21,690 bases of DNA from JACVSF01 sp036702855 (GCA_036702855.1 DATNQF010000167.1:1-21690); one strand, 5' to 3'. Shown: positions 1 through 7,494, numbered from the stretch's first letter. Notes: generated from the letters alone by a model not told the origin. Numbers and translations are program-made.

Positions 1-1
1 A

Positions 2-928
2 GTGCGGTTTCTAAGGCGGTCACGGATTGGGCGAGGACCTGCGATCGCACTGACCATGCTCATGCTGTTTGTTGTGCTTTTCAGCCTTTTCGCTATTATT
101 CTGCCAAGGCTGGGCGGGCAGCTTCAACTTATAGCAAACGCCCTACCTCAAGTCGTTGATCGACTGGAATTTATCTACGACAATTGGCAGACAAGAATAC
201 CGGGTAACCTCTTAGCGGATAACCAAGGTCTAGACAATCTGCTTCAGGAATTGCAGGCTTTGGGTACTCGTTTGATTGGCAACTTATTTGGGTTTGTTAG
301 CAGTTCAGTTGGCATACTCCTTAATTTCCTGCTCTTTCTAGCCGCAACTATTATGCTGCTGGTAACGCCCATGCAGTACCGTCGCATTTTTACGCTGGCG
401 TTTCCGGCCTTTTATCGACCCCGGGTAAATGAAATTTTGAATGAGTGCGAAGCCTCGCTTGTGGGATGGATCCGTGGCACCCTTCTGGCAATGGCTGTTA
501 TTGGTACGGTCAGTTATATTGGCCTGCTGATTTTGGGAGTTCCCCTGCCGCTGGTGAATGCCTTGCTGGCCGGTCTACTAGAGTTTGTTCCTAACATTGG
601 CCCTGTTCTCAGCGTAATTCCCCCCACCCTACTGGCATTTCTCGAAGCGCCTTGGAAAGCTGTGGCAGTCATTGTGCTGTACCTACTAATCCAGCAGTTT
701 GAAAGTTTGGTACTTGTACCCATAGTGATGAAGCACGAGGTTTCCGTGCTTCCTCTCTTCACGCTGCTGGCCGTGGTGGTGTTCTCAATTTTCTTTGGCT
801 TTTTGGGGCTGTTCCTGGCTATTCCACTGCTCATTGTGGTGCAGATTTGGCTCCGGGAAGTGCTGGTCAAGGATGTGATGAATCGCTGGCAAACGCCTAG
901 CCCCGAACGTGAAGTTGTTCGTCAGTAG
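2..928 (+). CDS. AI-2E family transporter (5' truncated by window edge)
   Basis: This is the C-terminal part of a polytopic inner-membrane protein of the AI-2E/PerM-YdiK family, whose members are proposed exporters of small molecules or ions; substrates are mostly unknown. The visible 308 residues show a hydrophobic segment near residues 13-35, an amphipathic stretch (about 36-90), then further membrane segments around 92-122, 155-185 and 205-300, which is the family pattern. The conserved segment reading LEFVPNIGPVLSVIPP is near residue 192. Family members normally begin with one or two extra hydrophobic segments, and the reading frame is open to the window edge, so the true start lies upstream; the first visible GTG is not a credible start. 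It is convergent with the zinc-ribbon gene, 30 bp away. The family is secure, the substrate is not. Confidence 0.88.
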   Translation: MRFLRRSRIGRGPAIALTMLMLFVVLFSLFAIILPRLGGQLQLIANALPQVVDRLEFIYDNWQTRIPGNLLADNQGLDNLLQELQALGTRLIGNLFGFVSSSVGILLNFLLFLAATIMLLVTPMQYRRIFTLAFPAFYRPRVNEILNECEASLVGWIRGTLLAMAVIGTVSYIGLLILGVPLPLVNALLAGLLEFVPNIGPVLSVIPPTLLAFLEAPWKAVAVIVLYLLIQQFESLVLVPIVMKHEVSVLPLFTLLAVVVFSIFFGFLGLFLAIPLLIVVQIWLREVLVKDVMNRWQTPSPEREVVRQ

Positions 929-958
929 CCTTGCTTTCCTTGGCGGAGCAATGTCTTG

Positions 959-1312
959 CTAACGCATTAACACTAAGAGAAAGCTGAAACCCAGCAGCGT
1001 GATAAGGGCTATCAACCCAGTTCGCCGTCGCAGCCAAAGCTGCATTTTTTCCCTACTCGATAAGGTGATTGTCTCAGTGCTGTGGGCTGTGTTGATATCT
1101 CGGTAGAGTGTGCAAGTTTCAGCGTGAGGTCGTTGGGGAAACGTGCAGGTATCGTCTTGGTGATACGTGCAACTTTCACAAAGGGCCGTACCTGATGTCG
1201 CTCGGTACAAAGGAATGCCAGGATGGCCATGTGCTTTGAGCATCAGCCTACAGTGGGGACATTGAAGGGCACTAGCGTCAATCGTTGTCTGACACCGGGG
1301 GCAAGTAGCCAT
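959..1312 (-). CDS. zinc-ribbon protein with C-terminal membrane anchor
   Basis: A 117-residue protein of unknown function. The N-terminus has a zinc-ribbon pattern CPRC (Cys4, Cys7) and CPHC (Cys18, Cys21); a second cysteine cluster follows at residues 45, 48, 56 and 67, so two metal sites are possible. A charged segment with four arginines (about 95-98) precedes one hydrophobic helix at 99-115, with only two residues after it, so a tail-anchored protein with the zinc domains in the cytoplasm is likely. The ATG at 1312 has a GGAG-type ribosome site a few bases upstream. It is the last gene of a leftward cluster, 37 bp after the TIGR03792 gene. Zinc binding is inferred from cysteine spacing; I cannot name a partner. 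Confidence 0.72.
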   Translation of the reverse strand: MATCPRCQTTIDASALQCPHCRLMLKAHGHPGIPLYRATSGTALCESCTYHQDDTCTFPQRPHAETCTLYRDINTAHSTETITLSSREKMQLWLRRRTGLIALITLLGFSFLLVLMR

Positions 1313-1349
1313 TCAGTTCTCTCCAAACCGCTGACCGTATCCTAGCGCA

Positions 1350-1661
1350 CTAACCTATCACCGGAAATTGGCGTGCCTGGAACTCCTTGGACTCAACCAG
1401 TTCATAGGTGAATCCGAGCGCTTGATCAAAAGCTTGTGTGACCTTTGCTAGCTCCGCCTCGGCAATTGACTTCCACTGTTCTCGGCTGCTCCAGCGAATC
1501 ACACAAATCACGGTTTCGGCATCGGCAGGATCAATCCAGACTTCTTTAGAGACAAATCCTGGATACCCTTGAAGCGCGGCTGTCCAAATGTCTGTATCGA
1601 GCTGGATGTATTGCTCCCGATTTTCAGGAGCCATCCGAAATTTAAGCCATTCAATCACCAT
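1350..1661 (-). CDS. TIGR03792 family protein (small ferredoxin-like-fold, monooxygenase-related)
   Basis: A protein of about 103 residues matching the cyanobacterial TIGR03792 family, which resembles the antibiotic-biosynthesis-monooxygenase (ABM) ferredoxin-like fold. No reaction is established for the family. The start is set at the ATG giving MVIEWLKF, which is the usual N-terminus; a longer open frame begins with TTG at 1739 and would add 26 residues without family support. Conserved-looking segments include DIWTAALQGYPGFVSKEVW and VICVIRWSSREQW. The gene sits between DUF2993 and the zinc-ribbon gene, all leftward, probably one transcript. The ribosome site before 1661 is weak (AAGA-like), so translation may depend on the upstream gene. 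Confidence 0.75.
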   Translation of the reverse strand: MVIEWLKFRMAPENREQYIQLDTDIWTAALQGYPGFVSKEVWIDPADAETVICVIRWSSREQWKSIAEAELAKVTQAFDQALGFTYELVESKEFQARQFPVIG

Positions 1662-1766
1662 AAGCGCTGCAGTTTTCTTGGGTAATGCTGTCTTTAGGAA
1701 TGCTCTCGAAAGGTGGCAAAGAAGCCTGTGTAGAACCAAGCTGATTTAACCAGGTTTGTCTATCAG

Positions 1767-1808
1767 TTTGCTGGAATCACTCTGCTGGAATCAGTCTGCT
1801 GGAATCAC
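1767..1808. repeat. three tandem 14-bp repeats overlapping a stop codon
   Basis: Three copies of a 14-bp unit (consensus TCTGCTGGAATCAC) lie head to tail at 1767-1780, 1781-1794 and 1795-1808; copies 2 and 3 differ at one base, copy 1 at one other. The third copy encodes the last residues of the DUF2993 protein (VIPAD), and its TGA stop lies in the second. The period is not a multiple of three, so extra copies change the frame beyond the stop. This looks like replication slippage at the 3' end of the gene. Confidence 0.9.
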
Positions 1809-2606
1809 TTGGACTGTGCCGCTAATCTCAAGCTGTCCAGCGGCTACTTGCAAAGACTCAATCCTGACCTCTGGTCCCAAATCAAGCTCAAAGTCATCTA
1901 AATCCTGTTGTTCTAACCCACCGCCACTAATGAGAGTTGGCTCATGCAGCACCAGAATATGTCCGTCGCGTACGGTCAGCCCAGTGCGTAGCGTAATTGT
2001 GTGGGCTGGGTTCGGTCTGCCCTCTGGTAACAGGGTTAAGGTGATCAGACCCGGTGCGATCGCAACTCCCGCTGTTTGAAACCGAACAGTGTCTCCTTCA
2101 ACCAAACTGGCTAAATAAGGCTGCAAACCATGCTCTGCTCCTTGCACCACGATGAGTTGTTTGAGAAAGTCTCGGAGACCATCGCGCAGCAGCGGAGCTT
2201 GCAAAGAAGCATTGAGGTCAGCTTCTCGAATGACAACATTTCCGGCAATTGGAAACTTTTGCAGCAGCCGTAGAGGCTTACCCCGCAGCACTTGGCCCAA
2301 GTTGATGCGAATTTCTGAGGCTTGCACTTGGGCATGACTAAGATGCAGGCCCTGATACACTGCTCGGTCTGCCGCCAAAACCACTTTGGGCACATACCCA
2401 GAAAGAATTTGGCGGTCCCGCCCTTCCAGCTGAAAAACCAGGTTTTCTATGTGGTCTACCTGAGTTTGTAGCCACAGCCGCACGGCAGGAGGCAGAATGC
2501 GGCCGATGATTCGACTGCCTCCTGGCTCTGCTCCCTCTACAGGAGATTCCCCGGCAGAAAACTTTTCAGCATCAATACTGCTGTCTACCGAACTGTCTTT
2601 CACCAC
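1791..2606 (-). CDS. DUF2993 (LmeA-like) domain protein
   Basis: A 271-residue protein of the DUF2993 family, common in cyanobacteria and actinobacteria; the mycobacterial member LmeA binds phospholipid, but no cyanobacterial function is established. The first 30 or so residues are acidic and Ser/Gly-rich, without a signal peptide or membrane helix. The DUF2993 core follows, with segments such as LPPAVRLWLQTQVDHIENL (about 38-56) and alternating beta-strand pattern to the end, including a duplicated LQ.AAGQLEISGTV-type strand at the C-terminus. The GTG start at 2606 is preceded by GAGG with suitable spacing; the frame upstream reaches a stop with no better start. It is the first gene of a leftward cluster and shares its control region with the divergent DUF4912 gene. 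Confidence 0.78.
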   Translation of the reverse strand: MVKDSSVDSSIDAEKFSAGESPVEGAEPGGSRIIGRILPPAVRLWLQTQVDHIENLVFQLEGRDRQILSGYVPKVVLAADRAVYQGLHLSHAQVQASEIRINLGQVLRGKPLRLLQKFPIAGNVVIREADLNASLQAPLLRDGLRDFLKQLIVVQGAEHGLQPYLASLVEGDTVRFQTAGVAIAPGLITLTLLPEGRPNPAHTITLRTGLTVRDGHILVLHEPTLISGGGLEQQDLDDFELDLGPEVRIESLQVAAGQLEISGTVQVIPAD

Positions 2607-2964
2607 AGGTTTTCCCTCTTCAGCAGGACTGGGATCGAGTCTGTCTACCCAGTTGACTTGACTCTATCAGAGCAGCTTCCCGACTCCAATAAATTTTGTT
2701 GGGATCAAAATGTCAAGATATCTTGACATTTGAGTTTGCCAATCCGATCCCCAGTGATCCCATTTGTTATGATTTACTGACAAGGCGATCCCCGGATCAA
2801 ACAGAATTCGGTTAATTCCTTAAAACACAAGGATTTCAAGGGCTTGATCCCGCAAGCTTTTTTTGCAATAGTAAGCCCAAAGATTGATCCCCAGGGGTCA
2901 TCTGTGATCCCAGCGTGTGTTAACCCTTGCCCTAAACGGGCCATCAAGGAGGTAACGTCTGCTC
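2607..2964. promoter_or_regulatory. divergent control region between DUF2993 and DUF4912 genes
   Basis: This 358-bp non-coding stretch serves two divergent genes. It holds a perfect 24-bp palindrome (2708-2731), at least six GATCCC hexamers or their complement (near 2631, 2701, 2746, 2756, 2787, 2846, 2886 and 2906), and a good -10-like TATGAT at 2768-2773 for rightward transcription, although no clear -35 precedes it. Leftward, TTGACA inside the palindrome (minus strand, 2716-2711) is 17 nt from a weak TTTATT. An AAGGAGG ribosome site at 2946-2952 lies 12 nt before the DUF4912 ATG. Confidence 0.6.
2708..2731. promoter_or_regulatory. perfect 24-bp palindrome, candidate operator
   Basis: Twelve bases AAATGTCAAGAT are followed directly by their exact reverse complement. 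Both arms present an outward TTGACA, and the leftward copy is placed to act as the -35 of the DUF2993 promoter. A zero-spacer palindrome is a poor RNA hairpin but a typical site for a dimeric DNA-binding protein. The protein is unknown. Confidence 0.65.
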
Positions 2965-4260
2965 ATGTCTCAACATCCCCCGCTTGAAGAAATGACCCTC
3001 CGGCAGCTCCGCCGAGTTGCCAGTGAATACGAAGTTTCTCGCTACAGCCGGATGCGTAAAAGCGAACTCATCGACTCCATCCGTACCATTGAAACTCAAC
3101 GGGGTCTGGTAACGGTTACGGCCCCAGTCATGGCACCGTCTCCCGCTCCCATCGAAAGCCAAATCGAAAGTCAAACTGAAGTCGAAGCGTCTAAATACTC
3201 CGCGATCCCCAGCCCTACCCCAACCGCAGTGGCTGTGCTAGCCACTGTTGATGAAGGCCTCTCCGATCTCCCTAGTGGGTACGGTGAGAGCCGGATTGTT
3301 CTAATGCCTCGTGATCCCCAATGGACCTACGCTTACTGGGACATTCCCAACGAGCACAAGGAGGATCTGCGCCGTCAGGGTGGGGTTCGCCTGGCCTTGC
3401 GGTTTTATGACGTGACCGACATTGATCTCGGCCACCAAAGTCCCCACAGCTTGCAACAGTACGAGTGCGATGAACTGGCTCGTGAGTGGTATCTGCCCGT
3501 TCCAGTGAGCGATCGCGATTACGTAGTCGAAATTGGCTACGTCTGTAACGATGGTCGTTGGCTAGTGCTGGCCCGTTCCCTCCCCGTTCATATTCCTCCC
3601 GTCTACCCCTCTGACTGGATCGAAGACCATTTCATGACGGTAGACTTCTCTGCCGAGCTGAAAGGCAAGACCCTAATGACCTTGACCCACCCCAGCCGTC
3701 GTATGAGCGCTGCTGGAACATCGGTTGAAGGCAACCCCATCTACGATGGCATCTTTGCAATGGCTGAGTCGGTAGAGGCTCAGCGAGTAGCCGGTTCGCT
3801 GTTTGGTTCCATGCAGCACGTAGCTGGATCAGGGCAGATGCAAATGCAGATGCAGACGGTGGCTGAGCAAGCCATCAGCTCCTACGTCTTCCCCTCCGGT
3901 GTGGGTATGTGGGCAGTTCCCACCATGTCAGGCTTGACTATGTCAGGTGCAGGCTTCTCCGCGTCGGCCCCGCCGATCCGGCCTCGCCAGTTCTGGCTGG
4001 TTGCCGATGCTGAACTTATCGTTTACGGTGCTACTGAGCCAGACGCCACCGTTACCATCGGTGGTAAGCCCATTAAGCTCAATCCCGACGGTACCTTCCG
4101 TTTCCAGATGTCCTTCCAGGATGGCCTGATTGACTACCCCATCATGGCGGTAGCCGCCGATGGTGAACAGACCCGCTCCATCCACATGAAGTTCACTCGT
4201 GAGACGCCCTCTCGTAATACCAATACTAAAGAGGAACAGGTGCTGGAGTGGCTGAATTAA
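2965..4260 (+). CDS. DUF4912 protein with Rho-N/SAP-like N-terminal domain
   Basis: A 431-residue protein of unknown function. Residues 7-43 (MTLRQLRRVASEYEVSRYSR onward to ELIDSI) look like the helix-extended-helix of the Rho N-terminal/SAP class, which binds nucleic acid. A Pro/Ser/Gln-rich linker (about 52-95) leads to DUF4912 at about 105-228, with the motif RDPQWTYAYWDIP near 116-128 and DRDYVVEIGY near 183. A low-complexity stretch with repeated Met-Gln (about 291-296) precedes a C-terminal beta-rich, Ig-like segment (about 340-418) containing TVTIGGKPIKLNPDGTFRF. The ATG has an AAGGAGG ribosome site, 12 nt upstream. The gene is monocistronic: it has its own upstream region and a strong terminator. 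The nucleic-acid role is inferred only from the N-terminal fold resemblance. Confidence 0.85.
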   Translation: MSQHPPLEEMTLRQLRRVASEYEVSRYSRMRKSELIDSIRTIETQRGLVTVTAPVMAPSPAPIESQIESQTEVEASKYSAIPSPTPTAVAVLATVDEGLSDLPSGYGESRIVLMPRDPQWTYAYWDIPNEHKEDLRRQGGVRLALRFYDVTDIDLGHQSPHSLQQYECDELAREWYLPVPVSDRDYVVEIGYVCNDGRWLVLARSLPVHIPPVYPSDWIEDHFMTVDFSAELKGKTLMTLTHPSRRMSAAGTSVEGNPIYDGIFAMAESVEAQRVAGSLFGSMQHVAGSGQMQMQMQTVAEQAISSYVFPSGVGMWAVPTMSGLTMSGAGFSASAPPIRPRQFWLVADAELIVYGATEPDATVTIGGKPIKLNPDGTFRFQMSFQDGLIDYPIMAVAADGEQTRSIHMKFTRETPSRNTNTKEEQVLEWLN

Positions 4261-4344
4261 GCTCTGCGGCTTGAGTCTTATAGATTGGGTTTTATGGACT
4301 GAGTCCTAAAAACTAAGTTTGTCTTAACTGCGAAATACTACTAG

Positions 4345-4372
4345 AGGCCCGGCAAATGTCGGGCCTTTTTTT
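4345..4372 (+). terminator. intrinsic terminator of the DUF4912 gene
   Basis: AGGCCCG (4345-4351) pairs with CGGGCCT (4360-4366); the stem can extend by G-U and C-G pairs around an AAAT loop, and is followed by seven T residues. It lies 85 bp after the stop codon and separates the gene from the metallophosphoesterase. Confidence 0.92.
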
Positions 4373-4455
4373 GCTTTCTCCACCCTGGGTCGATGCTTGG
4401 CCAGAGAAAATTTGTTTGGATGTGTGAGCAGGCGGATACAACTTGACACCGGCCC

Positions 4456-6003
4456 ATGAAGTTCACTACCGAACCCAGCGTTGAAACAAAGATCAGCAGG
4501 ATGAAGGCTCGCGTGCGGTGGCAACACCCTCTAATTGCGCAGCAGGGCATCGATCAGACCCGGCTTGAAATTGCAGATGGCCATAGCCAGGATGCTGATT
4601 TTTCTTTTCTAGTTATTGGGGACAGTGGTACAGGCAATCACCGGGGAGATGATCCCCAACGGCGCGTAGCTGAGGCAATGCTGGCCCACGAACCCGACTG
4701 CCGCTTTATGCTGCATACCGGAGATGTTGTTTACTTGGTGGGTTCAAGTGAGCAGTACCCAGACAATTTCATCAAACCTTACCGGGAATGGCTGCTGGGG
4801 GGAGATGACCCCAAAGCAATTTGCTACGACCAGATGACCTTTAAGAAGCCTGTTCTGCCCGTTTTAGGCAATCACGACTACTACGATCTGCCTTGGTGGG
4901 TGGGGATAGCCGCTGGAACAAGTCGGCCCTTGCGTAACTTGTTGCAATCGCGCATTGATCTCGATGTGGGTTGGCATGGCTCCTTTCAAGGAGAGACTTT
5001 TGCTAAAGCTTTTCTCGACTACCTGCAAGGAGTACCTGAGGGACAACTGAAGGCTCATCTTGAGCGCCATTACACAGCCGTCACAGATACAGGTCGTTGC
5101 CTGTGCTACCGTCCTGGTGAATTTACCCGGTTGCCCAACCGCTACTACACCTTCCGTTATGGCAACATCGACTTTTTTGCTCTAGATTCCAATACGTTTA
5201 ACGAACCGTTGCCAATCCCAAATACCCCTGAGGGCAACCAGTACCGTCAACAGCTACGCGAACGTCGTCAAGCCCTCGATACTGAGCGCAATGAACTCGT
5301 CATGGCCGCTACGGGAATGGGACCGAATGCCGAATCTGGATCAGACCCTCTTCCCGATATTTATACCGAGCTAGAGCAGTTAGAAGAGCAAATCAAAGAC
5401 ATTGATAAGCAACTCTCTACCTCCGATACCCTAGTTGATCTCGATCAGCTCAATTGGCTCCGCGATCGTCTCATTCATTCCTGGCAGACACCCGAAGTCC
5501 AAGGCCGCATTGTGTTCTTTCATCATCCTCCCTATGTGACAGAAGCCACTAAGTGGAACCAAGGCCAAACCCTCGCTGTGCGGCACAATCTACGACAGGT
5601 GCTCCAGAGCGTTGCCAAGGAAGTGGGAAGTCTCTCTCAGAAGCGACCTTTGGTAGATTTAGTCATCACAGGCCACGCTCACTGCTTAGAGTACCTACGC
5701 ACCGGAGCAACCGGGTATTCTGACAGCCATCTAAACTGGCTAATCTGTGGCGGCAGTGGGTTTAGCCTGCGGCGGCAGCGCCCGGAAGGCCCTAACTTAC
5801 CCGAAGGGGAGATGGCTATGGTAGCGCGATCGCATCTCTATGTGGGGCGTAGCGGTCGAGGTTCGCGTAAAAAACGTCCCTATTCTTTTCTCCGAATTGA
5901 TGTTCGTTCTGGAACACCTGCTCAAATCGTGCTGCGTCCCTTCGCTGTTGAAAAAGTTCAAGGTCAATGGGTTAGTAATACCCTGAGTGCGATCGCACTT
6001 TGA
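4456..6003 (+). CDS. metallophosphoesterase (calcineurin-like)
   Basis: A 515-residue calcineurin-like phosphoesterase, probably hydrolysing a phosphomonoester or phosphodiester at a two-metal centre; the substrate cannot be read from sequence. The metal-binding motifs are in order: GDSGTG (55-60), GDVVY (89-93), GNHDYYD (138-144), FFHHPP (354-359) and GHAH (406-409). The spacing from GNHD to the HH motif is long because of an insertion, including an Arg/Glu/Gln-rich, coiled-coil-like part at about 261-322. No signal peptide or membrane helix is visible, so a cytoplasmic enzyme is likely. The start is uncertain: the ATG at 4456 has no clear ribosome site, and Met16 (4501) is an alternative with AGCAGG immediately before it. 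It follows the DUF4912 terminator and is probably transcribed alone. Confidence 0.87.
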   Translation: MKFTTEPSVETKISRMKARVRWQHPLIAQQGIDQTRLEIADGHSQDADFSFLVIGDSGTGNHRGDDPQRRVAEAMLAHEPDCRFMLHTGDVVYLVGSSEQYPDNFIKPYREWLLGGDDPKAICYDQMTFKKPVLPVLGNHDYYDLPWWVGIAAGTSRPLRNLLQSRIDLDVGWHGSFQGETFAKAFLDYLQGVPEGQLKAHLERHYTAVTDTGRCLCYRPGEFTRLPNRYYTFRYGNIDFFALDSNTFNEPLPIPNTPEGNQYRQQLRERRQALDTERNELVMAATGMGPNAESGSDPLPDIYTELEQLEEQIKDIDKQLSTSDTLVDLDQLNWLRDRLIHSWQTPEVQGRIVFFHHPPYVTEATKWNQGQTLAVRHNLRQVLQSVAKEVGSLSQKRPLVDLVITGHAHCLEYLRTGATGYSDSHLNWLICGGSGFSLRRQRPEGPNLPEGEMAMVARSHLYVGRSGRGSRKKRPYSFLRIDVRSGTPAQIVLRPFAVEKVQGQWVSNTLSAIAL

Positions 6004-6098
6004 AAGAGAGTGTGTTTCTGAAATTATTTGGGTTGATAAGACAACTAATAAAATAAACAGTTGTGCTGGCTAGATGCCAGTAAATCTCAACAATGGGG

Positions 6099-6126
6099 TT
6101 GACAGCTGATCGGTTTGACGTATTAC
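6099..6126 (+). promoter_or_regulatory. candidate futA promoter
   Basis: TTGACA (6099-6104) is followed after 16 nt by TATTAC (6121-6126). A second possibility is TTGACG (6115-6120) with TTAAAT at 6138-6143. In both cases the Fur-like box at 6141-6159 would overlap the -10 or the start of transcription, as expected for repression. Confidence 0.45.
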
Positions 6127-6140
6127 ACTCAGATCGATTA

Positions 6141-6159
6141 AATGAAAATTGTTTTCATT
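6141..6159. promoter_or_regulatory. Fur-box-like inverted repeat before futA
   Basis: AATGAAAA-TTG-TTTTCATT: two perfect 8-bp arms around three bases, A/T-rich and in the form of a Fur-family site. It lies 61 bp before the futA start. Iron repression of iron-uptake genes by Fur is established in cyanobacteria; binding here is inferred. Confidence 0.7.
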
Positions 6160-6220
6160 AAGATTGCTTATTTAAAAACAGGCTGCGTCCGTCTGTTTTT
6201 TGCAAGGAGGTAATTCAGCA

Positions 6221-7303
6221 ATGAAGTGGAACCGACGCAATTTCTTGGCTCTGGCTGCTAGTACTGCGATTATGGTAGCTGCCTGCAGTCCCTCTCAGCA
6301 AACCCAGGAGGAAGCCACTCCTTCTAGTAATAGCCAGAGCACCAACCAGGCAGGCGAGGTGAACGTTTACTCCTCGCGTCACTATGACAGTGATGATGTC
6401 ATCTACAAACGCTTCACTGAGGAGACAGGCATCAAGGTCAACCTCATTGAGGGGGAAGCCGATGAGTTGACTGAGCGAATCAAGAATGAGGGGACCAATA
6501 GTCCCGCTGATGTCCTTGTTACTGTCGATGCAGGTCGGCTCTGGCGGGCAGAAGAGCAGGGGTTGTTTCAACCCATTGACTCCGAAGCACTCGAAAAAGC
6601 TATCCCTGCTAACCTGCGGCATCCTCAAGGACTTTGGTTCGGCATGACGCAACGGGCTCGGGTCATTGTCTATAACAAAGAAGCAGTGCAGCCCTCCGAC
6701 CTTTCCACCTATGAAGCCTTGGCTGATCCCAAGTGGAAGGGTCGGGTCTGTATTCGCAGTTCAGGCAATATCTACAATCAGTCTCTGTTGGGTTCGATGG
6801 TAGAGTCGGACGGTGCTGAGAAGGCCGAAGCTTGGGCTAAGGGTCTAGTTGCCAACCTTGCTCGTGAACCTGAAGGAGGCGACGTTGACCAAATTAAAGC
6901 AGTGGCTGCAGGCCAGTGTGATGTGGCTATTGTCAATCACTACTACTGGGCACGCTTAGCCAAGTCTGATAAACCTGATGACAAAGCGGCTACAGAGGCC
7001 ACCGCTCTATTCTTCCCCAACCAAGGCGATCGGGGAACCCACGTCAACATTAGCGGAGCGGGGGTTGTGGCGACTGCACCAAACAAGGAGAATGCGGTTA
7101 AATTCCTTGAATTTTTAGTAACACCTGAAGCCCAAAAGATTTTTGCCGATAGCAATAACGAGTATCCCGTTCTTGACGGGGTTGACGTTGATCCTGTCGT
7201 TGCCGAAATGGGGAACTTTAAAGTGGATGAGACAAACGTTGCAGCTTATGGCCGCAACAACGCAGACGTTGTCAAGATCGTAGATCGCAGCGGCTGGAAG
7301 TGA
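6221..7303 (+). CDS. futA: Fe(III) ABC transporter substrate-binding lipoprotein FutA
   Basis: A periplasmic ferric-iron binding protein of 360 residues that delivers iron to the FutB/FutC importer. The N-terminus has a twin-arginine-like signal (NRRNFLALA, residues 4-12) followed by a lipobox ending at Cys22 (MVAAC), so a Tat-exported lipoprotein is likely. A Ser/Thr/Gln-rich linker (23-44) precedes the binding domain. His54-Tyr55, Tyr185 and Tyr241-Tyr242 have the same mutual spacing as the His/Tyr iron ligands I recall for Synechocystis FutA proteins. The ATG at 6221 is chosen because AAGGAGG (6204-6210) lies 10 nt upstream; an in-frame TTG at 6200 would put the Shine-Dalgarno inside the gene. 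Cyanobacteria often have a second FutA/IdiA paralogue, so futA1, futA2 or idiA cannot be distinguished here. It is followed by a hairpin and then futC. Confidence 0.93.
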   Translation: MKWNRRNFLALAASTAIMVAACSPSQQTQEEATPSSNSQSTNQAGEVNVYSSRHYDSDDVIYKRFTEETGIKVNLIEGEADELTERIKNEGTNSPADVLVTVDAGRLWRAEEQGLFQPIDSEALEKAIPANLRHPQGLWFGMTQRARVIVYNKEAVQPSDLSTYEALADPKWKGRVCIRSSGNIYNQSLLGSMVESDGAEKAEAWAKGLVANLAREPEGGDVDQIKAVAAGQCDVAIVNHYYWARLAKSDKPDDKAATEATALFFPNQGDRGTHVNISGAGVVATAPNKENAVKFLEFLVTPEAQKIFADSNNEYPVLDGVDVDPVVAEMGNFKVDETNVAAYGRNNADVVKIVDRSGWK

Positions 7304-7346
7304 GAATTACAGGAGTATAGAAAGCTGGCGGCAGGTAGCTGCCTAA

Positions 7347-7382
7347 AAAGCTTGGAGAGACTAGACCGCCTCTCCAAGCTTT
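7347..7382 (+). terminator. long hairpin after futA
   Basis: A perfect 13-bp stem (AAAGCTTGGAGAG, 7347-7359, with its complement at 7370-7382) around a 10-nt loop, 43 bp after the futA stop. The bases after it are only weakly T-rich, so it may be a partial terminator or a 3'-end stabiliser that keeps futA mRNA more abundant than futC. A smaller GGCAG/CTGCC hairpin lies just before it. Confidence 0.65.
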
Positions 7383-7473
7383 CTACTTATGATCGCTTGC
7401 GAGACCTCTCAACGAATCTTCTAGACACCTGTTAACAGGACTTCTGGATGAAGAAATGCATTACCCAAAAGAT

Positions 7474-7494
7474 TATTGAGTAGAATTTTCAATA
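7474..7494. promoter_or_regulatory. second Fur-box-like inverted repeat, before futC
   Basis: TATTGAGTA-GAA-TTTTCAATA: 9-bp arms matching at 7 of 9 positions around three bases, the same layout as the box before futA. It lies 90 bp before the futC ATG, which supports separate iron-controlled transcription of futC. This is weaker than the futA box because two arm positions mismatch. Confidence 0.5.

Noticed and set aside
514..870. 118-residue minus-strand open frame under the AI-2E gene
   Set aside because: Ser/Thr-rich antisense shadow with no domain.
1661..1739. N-terminal extension of the TIGR03792 gene from TTG 1739
   Set aside because: Family members begin at MVIEWLKF; the extra 26 residues begin with a rare TTG and lack a ribosome site.
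4441..4455. TTGACA at 4443-4448 as a promoter for the metallophosphoesterase
   Set aside because: It is 7 bp before the ATG and no -10 lies at the right distance before the gene.
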